Assembly (NCBI GenBank): GCA_041175045.1
Contig: JBEDFR010000140.1
Span: 1 to 7,091, forward strand
DNA: 7,091 nucleotides
Direction: 5' to 3'
From: UBA5078 sp041175045
GTDB lineage: Bacteria > Pseudomonadota > Gammaproteobacteria > Pseudomonadales > Pseudohongiellaceae
The notes below the pieces were generated by a model that saw only the letters and a program-made list of their open reading frames with translations, did no database searches and was not told where the DNA came from. This document shows positions 1-6,415 of this stretch, piece after piece. Position 1 is the first letter of the stretch, and each line of letters starts with the position of its first letter. Made by a program: the position numbers and the translations under genes.

Positions 1-1192
1 CGCAGTAGCTGCCCGGACGCACGCCCTTCACGCCGCAGGCCTTGCCGACCATTTTCTGGGCGAGGGTATAGCCCTTGCCGGAATCGGCGGGGTTGAACGG
101 CAGACGGAAGACGCGAGAGGGCTCCAGACCCAGGGCCGCGCGGGCCTTCTCGGTGAGACCCCGGCCGATGATCAGGGGAATGCGGCCACCGGCGCGCACT
201 TCGTCCAGCAGCACTTCGGTCTTCAGCGTGAACGTGGACACCACGTCGTCGGTGCCGTGGCGCGTGATACGGCCTTCATAGGTGTGGATGTCGATCACGT
301 CGCCAGTATTCATGTTGTCCACCGGGCACTCCAGCGGGAAAGCGCCTGCGTCTTCCATGGTGTTGAAGAAGATCGGAGCGATCTTGCCGCCGATGCACAC
401 GCCACCGTCGCGCTTGTTCGGAATGTGGGGAATGTCATTGCCGATGTACCAGAGCACGGAATTGGTGGCGGACTTGCGCGAGGAGCCGGTGCCCATGACA
501 TCGCCCACCATGGCGACGGGGAAGCCCTTCTTCTTCAGTGCCTCGATCTGGGCGGCGGCATTGGTCACGCCTTCGCGCGGCATCTTGTACATGGCCAGGG
601 CGTGCAGAGGAATGTCGGGACGTGACCAGGCGTCCTGAGCTGGCGAGAGGTCGTCGGTATTGGTTTCACCCGGCACCTTGAACACGGTGACTGTCAGCAC
701 TTTCGGCAACTCGGGCTTGTTGAGGAACCATTCGGCGTCGGCCCAGGACTGCAGCAGCTTCTTCGCATGGGCATTGCCGGCCTTGGCTTTTTCTTCCACG
801 TCGTGGAAGGCATCGAACATCAGCAGGGTGTGCGAGAGTTCCTTTGCAGCCAGCGCGCCGAGTTCTGCGTCGTCGAGCAGCTTCACCAGGGTCACGATGT
901 TGTAGCCACCGAGCATGGTGCCCAGAAGTCGCACGGCGAGTTTCTTGTCGATGATGGGGGACGTGGCACTACCTTCGGCAATCGCGGTCAGGAAGCCTGC
1001 CTTGACGTAGGCTGCTTCATCGACGCCGGCGGGAACGCGATTGGAAATCAGATCAAGGATGAAGGCTTCTTCTCCGGCAGGCGGAGACTTCAACAATTCG
1101 ACGAGTGCGGCGACCTGCTCGGCATCCAGCGGTTTCGGCACGATGCCTTGTGCGGCACGTTCGGCGACATGTTTACGGTACGCTTCTAACAC
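1..1192 (-). CDS. acnB: Aconitate hydratase B (bifunctional 2-methylisocitrate dehydratase), N-terminal part, cut by the left edge
   Basis: AcnB interconverts citrate and isocitrate in the cytoplasmic TCA cycle, and in many proteobacteria also dehydrates or hydrates 2-methylisocitrate. I read 397 residues, matching E. coli AcnB (865 aa) almost collinearly from the first residue. Residues 1-160 are the HEAT-like helical domain specific to AcnB. From about 165 comes the swivel domain, with ETNTDDLSPA (176-185), the substrate-binding loop GTGSSRKSATNS (234-245) and IPLIIGRGL (338-346). The frame leaves the window at GVRPGSYC-type sequence, so the three iron-sulfur cysteines of the C-terminal catalytic half are not visible. 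The start is GTG at 1192-1190, preceded by Shine-Dalgarno AAGGGG (1199-1204) with a 6-base spacer, and the next residues LEAYRKHVAERAA match the family N-terminus. The segment after REG (about 208) is some seven residues shorter than in E. coli. It is divergent from the DUF1289 gene. Truncation is only the window boundary. Confidence 0.97.
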   Translation of the reverse strand, partial: MLEAYRKHVAERAAQGIVPKPLDAEQVAALVELLKSPPAGEEAFILDLISNRVPAGVDEAAYVKAGFLTAIAEGSATSPIIDKKLAVRLLGTMLGGYNIVTLVKLLDDAELGALAAKELSHTLLMFDAFHDVEEKAKAGNAHAKKLLQSWADAEWFLNKPELPKVLTVTVFKVPGETNTDDLSPAQDAWSRPDIPLHALAMYKMPREGVTNAAAQIEALKKKGFPVAMVGDVMGTGSSRKSATNSVLWYIGNDIPHIPNKRDGGVCIGGKIAPIFFNTMEDAGAFPLECPVDNMNTGDVIDIHTYEGRITRHGTDDVVSTFTLKTEVLLDEVRAGGRIPLIIGRGLTEKARAALGLEPSRVFRLPFNPADSGKGYTLAQKMVGKACGVKGVRPGSYC

Positions 1193-1202
1193 AATATTCC
1201 CC

Positions 1203-1233
1203 TTGTCGATGAGCTTCGGTTAGCTGGTAAAAT
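1203..1233 (+). promoter_or_regulatory. Possible extended -10 promoter for the DUF1289 gene
   Basis: TAAAAT at 1228-1233 (5 of 6 to the -10 consensus) is directly preceded by TGG (1225-1227), giving an extended -10 of the TGn type. A partial -35, TTGTCG, lies at 1203-1208, but the 19-base spacer is long. Predicted transcription would start near 1240, about 33 bases before the TTG start codon. The site overlaps the acnB 5' leader on the other strand. I saw no equally good promoter for acnB in the 80-base gap; its promoter may lie further upstream inside the DUF1289 gene. Identification rests on motif reading alone. Confidence 0.4.
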
Positions 1234-1272
1234 CGGGCTTCAAGTTTAGGCCAATCGGCACGGGAACTCCAG

Positions 1273-1734
1273 TTGAAGACCAGCCCCACACGCACGCCCT
1301 GCATTGGGATCTGCTCCACGACGTCCATCGGTGACGCCATCTGCAGAGGGTGCAAACGCTATGCCTTCGAGGTGATTCGCTGGAATGCCTACACAGATGC
1401 AGAGAAGGAAGCGGTGCTGCGCCGCATTGAGGCCTTGACGGAGCAGATCCTGAAGAATCGCTTCCACATTCAGTGGCCTGAAGCCCTGCAAAATGCCCTC
1501 GATGCGCACAAGATTCCGCTGAATCCCGCACTCTCGCCGTACTGCTGGCTGCACAGTCTGCTGCAGAAAGCCCCGCTGGCGGATATCGATCCGGCGGCCT
1601 GTGGCTTTGCCATCGTGGCCTCAGAGCAGGGTGCATCACTGGTGCAGCTTGCCAGTGTCGTGAATGCGGAATTGCTGCTTTTGTGCGAGGCGCACTTCGA
1701 TCGTTACTACAGCCGGGTGAACAGCCTGGCCTGA
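1273..1734 (+). CDS. DUF1289 domain-containing protein, probable small Fe-S or metal-binding protein
   Basis: The 153-residue protein begins with a DUF1289 domain: TPCIGIC (8-14), then CRGCKR (24-29), giving cysteines at 10, 14, 24 and 27 (C-x3-C-x9-C-x2-C), followed by the typical EVIRWNAYTDAEK stretch (about 31-43). Four conserved cysteines suggest binding of an iron-sulfur cluster or zinc, but the function of the family is unknown. The remaining ~110 residues look mostly helical and soluble, with no signal peptide or membrane segment; they resemble the longer DUF1289 proteins I recall from Pseudomonas-type bacteria. The start is TTG at 1273: the frame is open from 1231 and contains no ATG or GTG before the cysteine motif, a weak GGGA (1262-1265) sits 7 bases upstream, and the resulting N-terminus is the usual short lead into PC-G-C. 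It is divergent from acnB and convergent with lpxH, 13 bases away. The reading frame is well supported; the exact start is less so. Confidence 0.88.
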   Translation: MKTSPTRTPCIGICSTTSIGDAICRGCKRYAFEVIRWNAYTDAEKEAVLRRIEALTEQILKNRFHIQWPEALQNALDAHKIPLNPALSPYCWLHSLLQKAPLADIDPAACGFAIVASEQGASLVQLASVVNAELLLLCEAHFDRYYSRVNSLA

Positions 1735-1753
1735 GCATTCGGGCCCCTCAGGC
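1729..1753. repeat. Perfect 7-bp inverted repeat spanning both convergent stop codons
   Basis: GCCTGAG (1729-1735) and CTCAGGC (1747-1753) are perfect complements around an 11-base loop. The left arm contains the TGA stop of the DUF1289 gene (1732-1734) and the right arm the complement of the lpxH TGA stop (1748-1750). Either transcript could form this hairpin at its 3' coding end. No run of T follows it on either strand, so it does not qualify as a standard intrinsic terminator; it could instead protect 3' ends or aid termination by another route. Confidence 0.7.
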
Positions 1754-2506
1754 GGTCAGATGCGGAAAGTGTTTCAAGTCGAAGCCTTCGGCACCCAGCT
1801 CGAGCGCCCAGCCCTGGGTATCCCAGCTCCCCAGCACGATGCGTTGCGCATCGACACAATTGTTGATGGGTTCCTGCAGACGCAGTGTGTGAATGGAGGG
1901 TCGATGAGTGTGGCCGTGGATGAGGCAGTTGACCTGCAGTGTCTGCAGCAGATTCAACACTTCCTGCGGGGTCACGTCCATGATCTCGGACGCCTTGTTC
2001 TTGCTCTGTTCCTTGCTCTGCATCCGGGCCTGTTGCGCGATCATCTGGCGTTCCACCAGCGAGCGTTCGAGAAAGTCCCGTTGCCAGCGCTCCGTGCGTA
2101 CCATCTTGCGAAACTTCATGTAGTCGATATCGCGCGTGCACAAGCTGTCCCCATGAATCAGGGCCATGCGCTGGCCGTGGCATTCAATGAGGGCGGGCTC
2201 TTCCAGCAGGGTGGCCTGACAGCGTGCGGCGTAGCCGCGGCCGAGCAGGAAGTCGCGATTGCCGTGCATGAAGTAAAGCATGGTGCCGGAGTCAGCCAGC
2301 GCTGCGAAGGCCTGCGCGACCTGGGTGTTCAAGGCACTGGTGTCGTCATCGCCAACCCAGGCTTCGAACAGATCGCCCAGTACGTACAGGGCATCAGCGC
2401 CCCTGGCCCGATTGGCCAGGAAGTCCAGAAACGAACGAGTGATGACTGAACTTTCGGAATCCAGGTGAATGTCGGACGTGAACAGTGTCTTTCCGGCGCT
2501 GGGCAT
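1748..2506 (-). CDS. lpxH: UDP-2,3-diacylglucosamine diphosphatase (LpxH)
   Basis: LpxH hydrolyses UDP-2,3-diacylglucosamine to lipid X and UMP, the fourth step of lipid A synthesis, at the cytoplasmic face of the inner membrane. The 252-residue product has the full calcineurin-like metallophosphatase signature: SDIHL (11-15; D12, H14), GDLFEAW (44-50; D45), GNRDF (82-86; N83), IHGD (117-120; H118) and HGHTHRP (197-203; H197, H199). These match the metal and substrate ligands known for the family. The length is close to E. coli LpxH (240 aa); a few extra residues lie in a basic, Gln/Lys-rich stretch around 158-173. The ATG start gives MPSAGKTLFTSDIHL, the usual spacing to the first motif. It begins 2 bases after the ppiB stop with no strong Shine-Dalgarno, so it is probably co-transcribed and translationally coupled. 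Its presence indicates a Gram-negative envelope containing lipid A. Confidence 0.97.
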   Translation of the reverse strand: MPSAGKTLFTSDIHLDSESSVITRSFLDFLANRARGADALYVLGDLFEAWVGDDDTSALNTQVAQAFAALADSGTMLYFMHGNRDFLLGRGYAARCQATLLEEPALIECHGQRMALIHGDSLCTRDIDYMKFRKMVRTERWQRDFLERSLVERQMIAQQARMQSKEQSKNKASEIMDVTPQEVLNLLQTLQVNCLIHGHTHRPSIHTLRLQEPINNCVDAQRIVLGSWDTQGWALELGAEGFDLKHFPHLTA

Positions 2507-2508
2507 CG

Positions 2509-3039
2509 TCAGTCTTTGCTGGTCGCTGCAGCCTCGGCACTGGTGGGAAGGTGCACCGCGGTGGCCGTGATGATGATTTCATCCACGGGGACATCCTGAT
2601 GGCCCGCACGGGAAGTGGTGCGGCACTGCTTGATCTTGTTCACCACGTCCATGCCGTCCGTCACCTTGCCAAACACGGCATAGCCCCAGCCCTGCGGGTT
2701 CTTGCCCTTGTGATTGAGGAAAGTATTGTCACTGACATTGATGAAGAACTGCGAGCTTGCAGAATGCGGGTCGGAGGTGCGAGCCATGGCCAGCGTGCCG
2801 ATGGCATTCGGCAGGCCGTTGTCAGCTTCGTTGACGATGGGCTTGCCGTTGGGTTTCTGCACCAGACCGGAGGTGAAGCCGCCACCCTGGATCATGAAAT
2901 TGTCGATCACGCGATGAAAGATGGTGTTGTCATAGAAACCACTGCGGGCATACTCCAGGAAATTCGCGGAGGACACCGGGGCCTTGTCGAAATCAAGCTC
3001 AATGGTGATGTCACCATAATTCGTTTTGAAGACAATCAT
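2509..3039 (-). CDS. ppiB: Cyclophilin-type peptidyl-prolyl cis-trans isomerase B
   Basis: This 176-residue protein is a single-domain cyclophilin that catalyses cis-trans isomerisation of X-Pro bonds. There is no signal peptide, so it is the cytoplasmic PpiB type rather than periplasmic PpiA. Visible motifs are FHRVI (41-45, with catalytic R43), MIQGGGF (49-55), GTLAMARTSDPHSASSQFFINV and GWGYAVFGKV, which carries the conserved tryptophan. It aligns end to end with E. coli PpiB (164 aa) except for an added C-terminal tail rich in Ala, Ser and Thr. I chose ATG at 3039 because AAGG (3049-3052) lies 9 bases upstream and the resulting MIVFKTNYGDI matches the family N-terminus. An in-frame TTG at 3048 would add three residues, but it would sit directly against that Shine-Dalgarno. 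It heads a two-gene unit with lpxH and is divergent from glnS. Confidence 0.96.
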   Translation of the reverse strand: MIVFKTNYGDITIELDFDKAPVSSANFLEYARSGFYDNTIFHRVIDNFMIQGGGFTSGLVQKPNGKPIVNEADNGLPNAIGTLAMARTSDPHSASSQFFINVSDNTFLNHKGKNPQGWGYAVFGKVTDGMDVVNKIKQCRTTSRAGHQDVPVDEIIITATAVHLPTSAEAAATSKD

Positions 3040-3060
3040 TGCGGACAACCTTGAGTTTTA

Positions 3061-3078
3061 AAGAGGATTTCGCCTCTT
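3061..3078. repeat. Small hairpin in the ppiB leader
   Basis: AAGAGG (3061-3066) and CCTCTT (3073-3078) form a perfect 6-bp stem around a 6-base loop. It would lie in the ppiB 5' untranslated region, just before the Shine-Dalgarno at 3049-3052, if transcription starts at the -10 element near 3101-3106. It also touches the proposed glnS -35. The repeat is plain in the sequence; a regulatory role is only a guess. Confidence 0.5.
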
Positions 3079-3105
3079 ATGAGAAAGACATTGTGCGGCT
3101 ATAAT
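3077..3105 (+). promoter_or_regulatory. Promoter of glnS-cysS with a perfect -10 hexamer
   Basis: TATAAT at 3100-3105 matches the sigma-70 -10 consensus exactly. At a 17-base spacing the -35 position is TTATGA (3077-3082), only 3 of 6. Predicted start is near 3112, giving a leader of about 32 bases before the glnS ATG. The placement in a divergent gap, correct distance and perfect -10 make this the likely promoter for the synthetase operon. Confidence 0.65.
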
Positions 3106-3129
3106 ACGGGCTTTGCCACTTTCGAGAAA
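3101..3129 (-). promoter_or_regulatory. Possible divergent promoter of ppiB-lpxH sharing the same -10 region
   Basis: Read on the minus strand, bases 3106-3101 give TATTAT (5 of 6 to the -10 consensus), overlapping the glnS TATAAT by five bases. The -35 position at 17 bases is TTTCTC (3129-3124), which is poor. Transcription would begin near 3094, leaving a leader of about 55 bases that contains the 3061-3078 hairpin. No better ppiB promoter was seen in the gap. Confidence 0.3.
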
Positions 3130-3143
3130 GCAGAAACCACGAC

Positions 3144-4901
3144 ATGAATGCTTCAGACAACGCTGAAAATGCGGGCTCCGCGAGTGCGGTGGCACCGGTG
3201 ACTTCACATTTCATCCGCCACATTATTGAGCAAGACCAGCAGAGCGGCAAGCATGCGGGGCGCGTGCAGACGCGCTTTCCTCCGGAACCCAATGGCTTTC
3301 TTCATATCGGTCACGCCAAGTCCATCTGCCTGAATTTCGGCACCGCGCAGTCATACAACGGGCGCTGCAATCTGCGTTTCGATGACACCAATCCGGAAAA
3401 GGAGAGTCAGGAATTCATCGAGTCCATCAAGGCCGACATTCAGTGGTTGGGGTTCAGCTGGAGCGGGGATATCCGCTATGCCTCCTCGTATTTCGATGCG
3501 CTCTATGAATTTGCTCTGCAGCTGATTCGTGCCGGCAAGGCCTATGTGTGCAGTCTGACACCCGAGCAGGCGCGCGAGTATCGAGGTTCGCTCACGGTAC
3601 CCGGTCGCGATAGTCCTTATCGTTCGCGCAGTGTCGAGGAAAATCTCGACCTCTTCACTCGTATGCGGGCGGGGGAGTTCCCCGATGGTGCACACAGTCT
3701 GCGCGCCAGAATCGACATGGCTTCCCCCAATATCAACATGCGGGACCCAGTCATCTATCGCATTCGTCACGTCGCGCATCATCAGACCGGTTCCAGGTGG
3801 CCCATTTATCCGATGTATGACTATGCTCACTGCATCTCCGATGCCATTGAATGCATCACGCATTCGCTGTGCACGCTGGAATTCGAGGATCACCGCCCCC
3901 TTTATGATTGGATTCTGCAGGCGCTGGACAAGGGCAGCCTGCATGCTGCGGGAGATCGCTTGACCACATCGCAAGCCTATGTGCTGCCGCGCCAGATCGA
4001 GTTCGCCCGTCTCAATATCAACTACACAGTCATGAGCAAGCGCAAGCTGAAGGAACTGGTCACTCAGGGCTATGTCAACGGCTGGGACGATCCGCGCATG
4101 CCGACACTCTCGGGGCTGCGACGACGCGGCTATACGCCGGCGTCCATTCGCAACTTCTGCGAGCGGGTGGGGATCAGTCGTAGCGAAAGCGTGGTGGATG
4201 TCGGCATGCTGGAGCACAGCATCCGGGAAGATCTCGACCGCAATACGCCGCGCGCGATGTGCGTACTGCGTCCCCTCAAGGTCACTTTGAGCAATTACCC
4301 CGAGCAGAAGTCGGAGACCTTGCAACTGCCTTGTCACCCCAAGGAGATATCCATGGGGATGCGCGAACTCCCCTTCGAGCGGGAGCTTTACATTGATGCC
4401 AGTGATTTCGAAGAAGTGCCCCCGCCACAGTACAAGCGCCTGAGCCTGGGGGCTGAGGTGCGTCTGCGTGGCGCCTACGTGATCCGCTGTGACGAGGTCC
4501 GCAAGAACGCCAGCGGCCAGGTCGTCGAGCTTATCTGCAGCTATGACGAAGCTACTCTTGGGGTGAACCCTCATGGACGCAAGGTCGCAGGTGTCATCCA
4601 TTGGGTGCCTGCGCGAAAGGCACTGGATGTTGAAGTGCGGATTTACGATCGTTTGTTCAACAAGGAGAACCCTGACGACAAGAGCATCGGCGATTACAAG
4701 CAGTGTCTGAATCCTGATTCTCTGCAAGTGCTGTCGGGCTGCAAGGCCGAGCCAAGCCTGCGCAGTGCCGTACCGGAAGCGAGTTTCCAATTCGAGCGTG
4801 AAGGCTATTTCTGTGTGGATCGTCATGATTCTTCGTCGGAGCGTCTGGTATTCAATCGAACCGTTACGCTAAGGGATTCCTGGACCAAAATTTCCAGTTG
4901 A
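3144..4901 (+). CDS. glnS: Glutaminyl-tRNA synthetase
   Basis: GlnRS charges tRNA-Gln with glutamine in the cytoplasm, using ATP. The 585-residue product is a class Ic synthetase. The ATP-binding HIGH motif is at 54-57 within PPEPNGFLHIGHAKS, and the KMSKS-equivalent is VMSKRKL (296-302). GlnRS-type hallmarks include FDDTNP (79-84), SPYR, IYPMYDYAHCISDA (221-234), THSLCTLEFEDHR and GWDDPRMPTLSGLRRRGY (313-330). The C-terminal beta-barrel anticodon domain is complete, ending in FQFEREGYFCVDRH and FNRTVTLRDSW. It is longer than E. coli GlnRS (554 aa): about 14 extra residues at the N-terminus, and about 15 inserted near 260-276, just before LPRQIEF. The ATG at 3144 lacks a clear Shine-Dalgarno but is the first start after the promoter. 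cysS follows with no gap, so the two form an operon. Direct GlnRS use implies this organism need not make Gln-tRNA by amidation. Confidence 0.98.
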   Translation: MNASDNAENAGSASAVAPVTSHFIRHIIEQDQQSGKHAGRVQTRFPPEPNGFLHIGHAKSICLNFGTAQSYNGRCNLRFDDTNPEKESQEFIESIKADIQWLGFSWSGDIRYASSYFDALYEFALQLIRAGKAYVCSLTPEQAREYRGSLTVPGRDSPYRSRSVEENLDLFTRMRAGEFPDGAHSLRARIDMASPNINMRDPVIYRIRHVAHHQTGSRWPIYPMYDYAHCISDAIECITHSLCTLEFEDHRPLYDWILQALDKGSLHAAGDRLTTSQAYVLPRQIEFARLNINYTVMSKRKLKELVTQGYVNGWDDPRMPTLSGLRRRGYTPASIRNFCERVGISRSESVVDVGMLEHSIREDLDRNTPRAMCVLRPLKVTLSNYPEQKSETLQLPCHPKEISMGMRELPFERELYIDASDFEEVPPPQYKRLSLGAEVRLRGAYVIRCDEVRKNASGQVVELICSYDEATLGVNPHGRKVAGVIHWVPARKALDVEVRIYDRLFNKENPDDKSIGDYKQCLNPDSLQVLSGCKAEPSLRSAVPEASFQFEREGYFCVDRHDSSSERLVFNRTVTLRDSWTKISS

Positions 4902-6299
4902 GTGAAAAAATTGCTGCAGATCTACAACACACTGACCAGAACCAAGGAAGACTTTGTGCCGCACGTGAGCGGCAAAGTGAAGATGTACGTCTGCGGAGTT
5001 ACCACCTATGACTACTGCCACGTCGGTCATGCCCGCATGTTCGTGGCATTTGACGTGGTGGTGCGTTATCTGCGCCATCGCGGATACCAGGTGACCTACA
5101 TCCGCAACATCACCGACATCGATGACAAGATCCTGCGCCGCGCACGAGAGAACAACGAATTGTTTTCCGATCTGACCGAGCGTTTCATCGCCGCCATGCG
5201 CGAAGACGAAGAGGCGCTGTTCGTCGTGCGGCCGGACATGGAGCCGCGTGCGACTGCTCACATCGAGCAGATCATTGTTCTGATAGAGCGTCTGATCGAA
5301 GGCGAATACGCGTATCGTGCGGCAAATGGCGACGTTTACTATGCAGTGAAGCAGTTCGCACCTTACGGCAGGCTGTCCAACAAGAATCCCGAGGAGTTGC
5401 TCGCTGGAGCCCGCATCGAGATTGGTGAATTGAAACGCGATCCACGCGATTTTGCCCTATGGAAGGCTGCGGCAGACGACGAAGTGGGCTGGGATTCGCC
5501 CTGGGGCTACGGGCGTCCGGGTTGGCACATCGAGTGCTCGGCCATGTCGACCTGCTGCCTGGGCGACTCCTTTGACATTCATGGCGGGGGGTCGGACTTG
5601 ATGTTCCCGCATCACGAGAACGAGATTGCTCAGTCTGAGGCGGCAACCGGCAAGCAGTTTGCGAAAGTGTGGATGCACAATGGCGCAGTGCGTGTCGACA
5701 ACGAGAAGATGTCGAAGTCGCTGAACAACTTCTTCACCGTGCGCGATGTGCTGCAACAACACAAGCCGGAGGTGCTACGCTACTTGCTGATTTCCAGTCA
5801 GTATCGCAGCCCTATCAACTATTCCGAGCAGAGTCTGCAACAGGCGACAGCCGCACTGGAGCGATTGTATACCGCACTTCGTGGTCTGGATGTGCGCAAT
5901 GTCCGCGAACTGGTGAACAGTAGTTACGAGAAGGACTTCTGCCACGCCATGGACGATGACTTCAATACCCCGATCGCGCTGGGTGTGATGTTCGATCTGG
6001 CACGTGACATCAATCGTCATCGTGAATCAGCGCCACAGAAAGCCCTTCAACTGGCTGGCGTGCTTGTCCGGCTCGGTCGTGTGCTTGGCATTCTGCAGGA
6101 TTCGCCCGATGCCTTTTTGCAGAGACGCGGAGGTGACAGCGTCAACGCGGCAGTGGTCGATGGCCTGATCGCTCAGCGCAAGCAGGCCCGCTTGGACAGG
6201 AACTGGGCACTTGCCGACGAGATTCGCGACAAGCTGGTGGCGATGAAAGTGGTGGTGGAAGACACGGCCGACGGCAGTCACTGGCGCGTCGAGCGCTGA
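4902..6299 (+). CDS. cysS: Cysteinyl-tRNA synthetase
   Basis: CysRS charges tRNA-Cys with cysteine. The 465-residue product is close to E. coli CysRS (461 aa) and collinear with it. Seen in order: MYVCG (28-32), with zinc ligand C31; the HIGH-type HVGH (40-43); RNITDIDDKI (68-77); PWGYGRPGWHIECSAM (200-215), with zinc ligand C212; DIHGGGSDLMFPHHENE (225-241), with zinc ligands H237 and E241; and KMSKS (269-273). The helical anticodon-binding region follows, including MDDDFNTP and a C-terminal DRNWALADEIRDKL stretch. The start is GTG at 4902: it is the base right after the glnS TGA, and MKKLLQIYNTLTR matches the family N-terminus, whereas the next ATG (4983) would delete the first strands. No Shine-Dalgarno lies at a working distance, so translation probably depends on ribosomes finishing glnS. 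The junction is AT-rich, which would keep it unstructured. Confidence 0.98.
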   Translation: MKKLLQIYNTLTRTKEDFVPHVSGKVKMYVCGVTTYDYCHVGHARMFVAFDVVVRYLRHRGYQVTYIRNITDIDDKILRRARENNELFSDLTERFIAAMREDEEALFVVRPDMEPRATAHIEQIIVLIERLIEGEYAYRAANGDVYYAVKQFAPYGRLSNKNPEELLAGARIEIGELKRDPRDFALWKAAADDEVGWDSPWGYGRPGWHIECSAMSTCCLGDSFDIHGGGSDLMFPHHENEIAQSEAATGKQFAKVWMHNGAVRVDNEKMSKSLNNFFTVRDVLQQHKPEVLRYLLISSQYRSPINYSEQSLQQATAALERLYTALRGLDVRNVRELVNSSYEKDFCHAMDDDFNTPIALGVMFDLARDINRHRESAPQKALQLAGVLVRLGRVLGILQDSPDAFLQRRGGDSVNAAVVDGLIAQRKQARLDRNWALADEIRDKLVAMKVVVEDTADGSHWRVER

Positions 6300-6311
6300 G
6301 CCCGCGTTGAC

Positions 6312-6349
6312 AGAGACCAGTGGCCGGCAGCTCTAAGGATCTGGTTTTT
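6312..6349 (+). terminator. Weak candidate intrinsic terminator after cysS
   Basis: ACCAG (6316-6320) pairs with CTGGT (6341-6345), and the second arm runs into TTTT (6346-6349). Four weaker A-T or G-T pairs (6312-6315 with 6346-6349) could extend the stem, at the cost of the T tract. The 20-base loop makes the structure marginal. An alternative pairing, CCGGCA (6324-6329) with TGCCGG (6354-6359), competes with it. It lies in the right place, between the cysS stop and the tRNA promoter. Confidence 0.25.
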
Positions 6350-6363
6350 CCTGTGCCGGGAGA

Positions 6364-6392
6364 TTGACTGCCTTCGAGGCCGTGAGTATCAT
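6364..6392 (+). promoter_or_regulatory. Strong sigma-70 promoter of the tRNA cluster with a GC-rich discriminator
   Basis: TTGACT (6364-6369) and TATCAT (6387-6392) each match 5 of 6 consensus bases and are separated by the optimal 17 bases. The discriminator from 6393 reads GCCGACC, strongly GC-rich, as is typical of stable-RNA promoters under stringent (ppGpp) control. Predicted start is around 6397-6400, about 20 bases before mature tRNA-Pro. A T-rich patch (6345-6349) lies about 15 bases upstream of the -35. This is the best-formed promoter in the window. Confidence 0.8.
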
Positions 6393-6398
6393 GCCGAC

Positions 6399-6415
6399 CC
6401 TGCAAACGCTGCAGG
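6399..6415 (+). repeat. Leader hairpin directly before tRNA-Pro
   Basis: CCTGCA (6399-6404) and TGCAGG (6410-6415) form a perfect 6-bp stem with a 5-base loop. The predicted transcript start falls at its 5' edge, so the primary transcript would begin with this hairpin, separated from mature tRNA-Pro by only 4 bases. It probably affects 5' processing by RNase P or protects the precursor. Confidence 0.55.

Noticed and set aside
282..1189. Plus-strand open frames opposite acnB
   Set aside because: The minus strand aligns residue by residue with AcnB through this whole stretch, so these frames are not genes.
1..1192. acnB as a truncated pseudogene
   Set aside because: The frame is intact up to the first base of the window and the loss of the C-terminal half is caused by the window edge.
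1760..3054. Long plus-strand open frames opposite lpxH and ppiB (229 and 189 codons)
   Set aside because: Both lie opposite genes with complete family motifs and their translations resemble nothing known; they are shadows.
3119..3130. CTTTCGAGAAAG in the glnS leader as an operator or hairpin
   Set aside because: It gives only a 4-bp stem with a 4-base loop, is not a true palindrome, and is too weak to claim.
3351..4826. A 491-codon open frame antisense to glnS
   Set aside because: Its length is striking, but it lies wholly opposite a well-matched GlnRS, shows no recognisable domain, and long antisense frames are common opposite GC-rich genes. No promoter or ribosome site was seen for it.
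4905..4910. Run of six A at codons 2-3 of cysS as a programmed slippage site
   Set aside because: The normal frame gives the expected CysRS N-terminus (KKLLQIYNT), and no alternative product is apparent; two AAA lysine codons explain the run.
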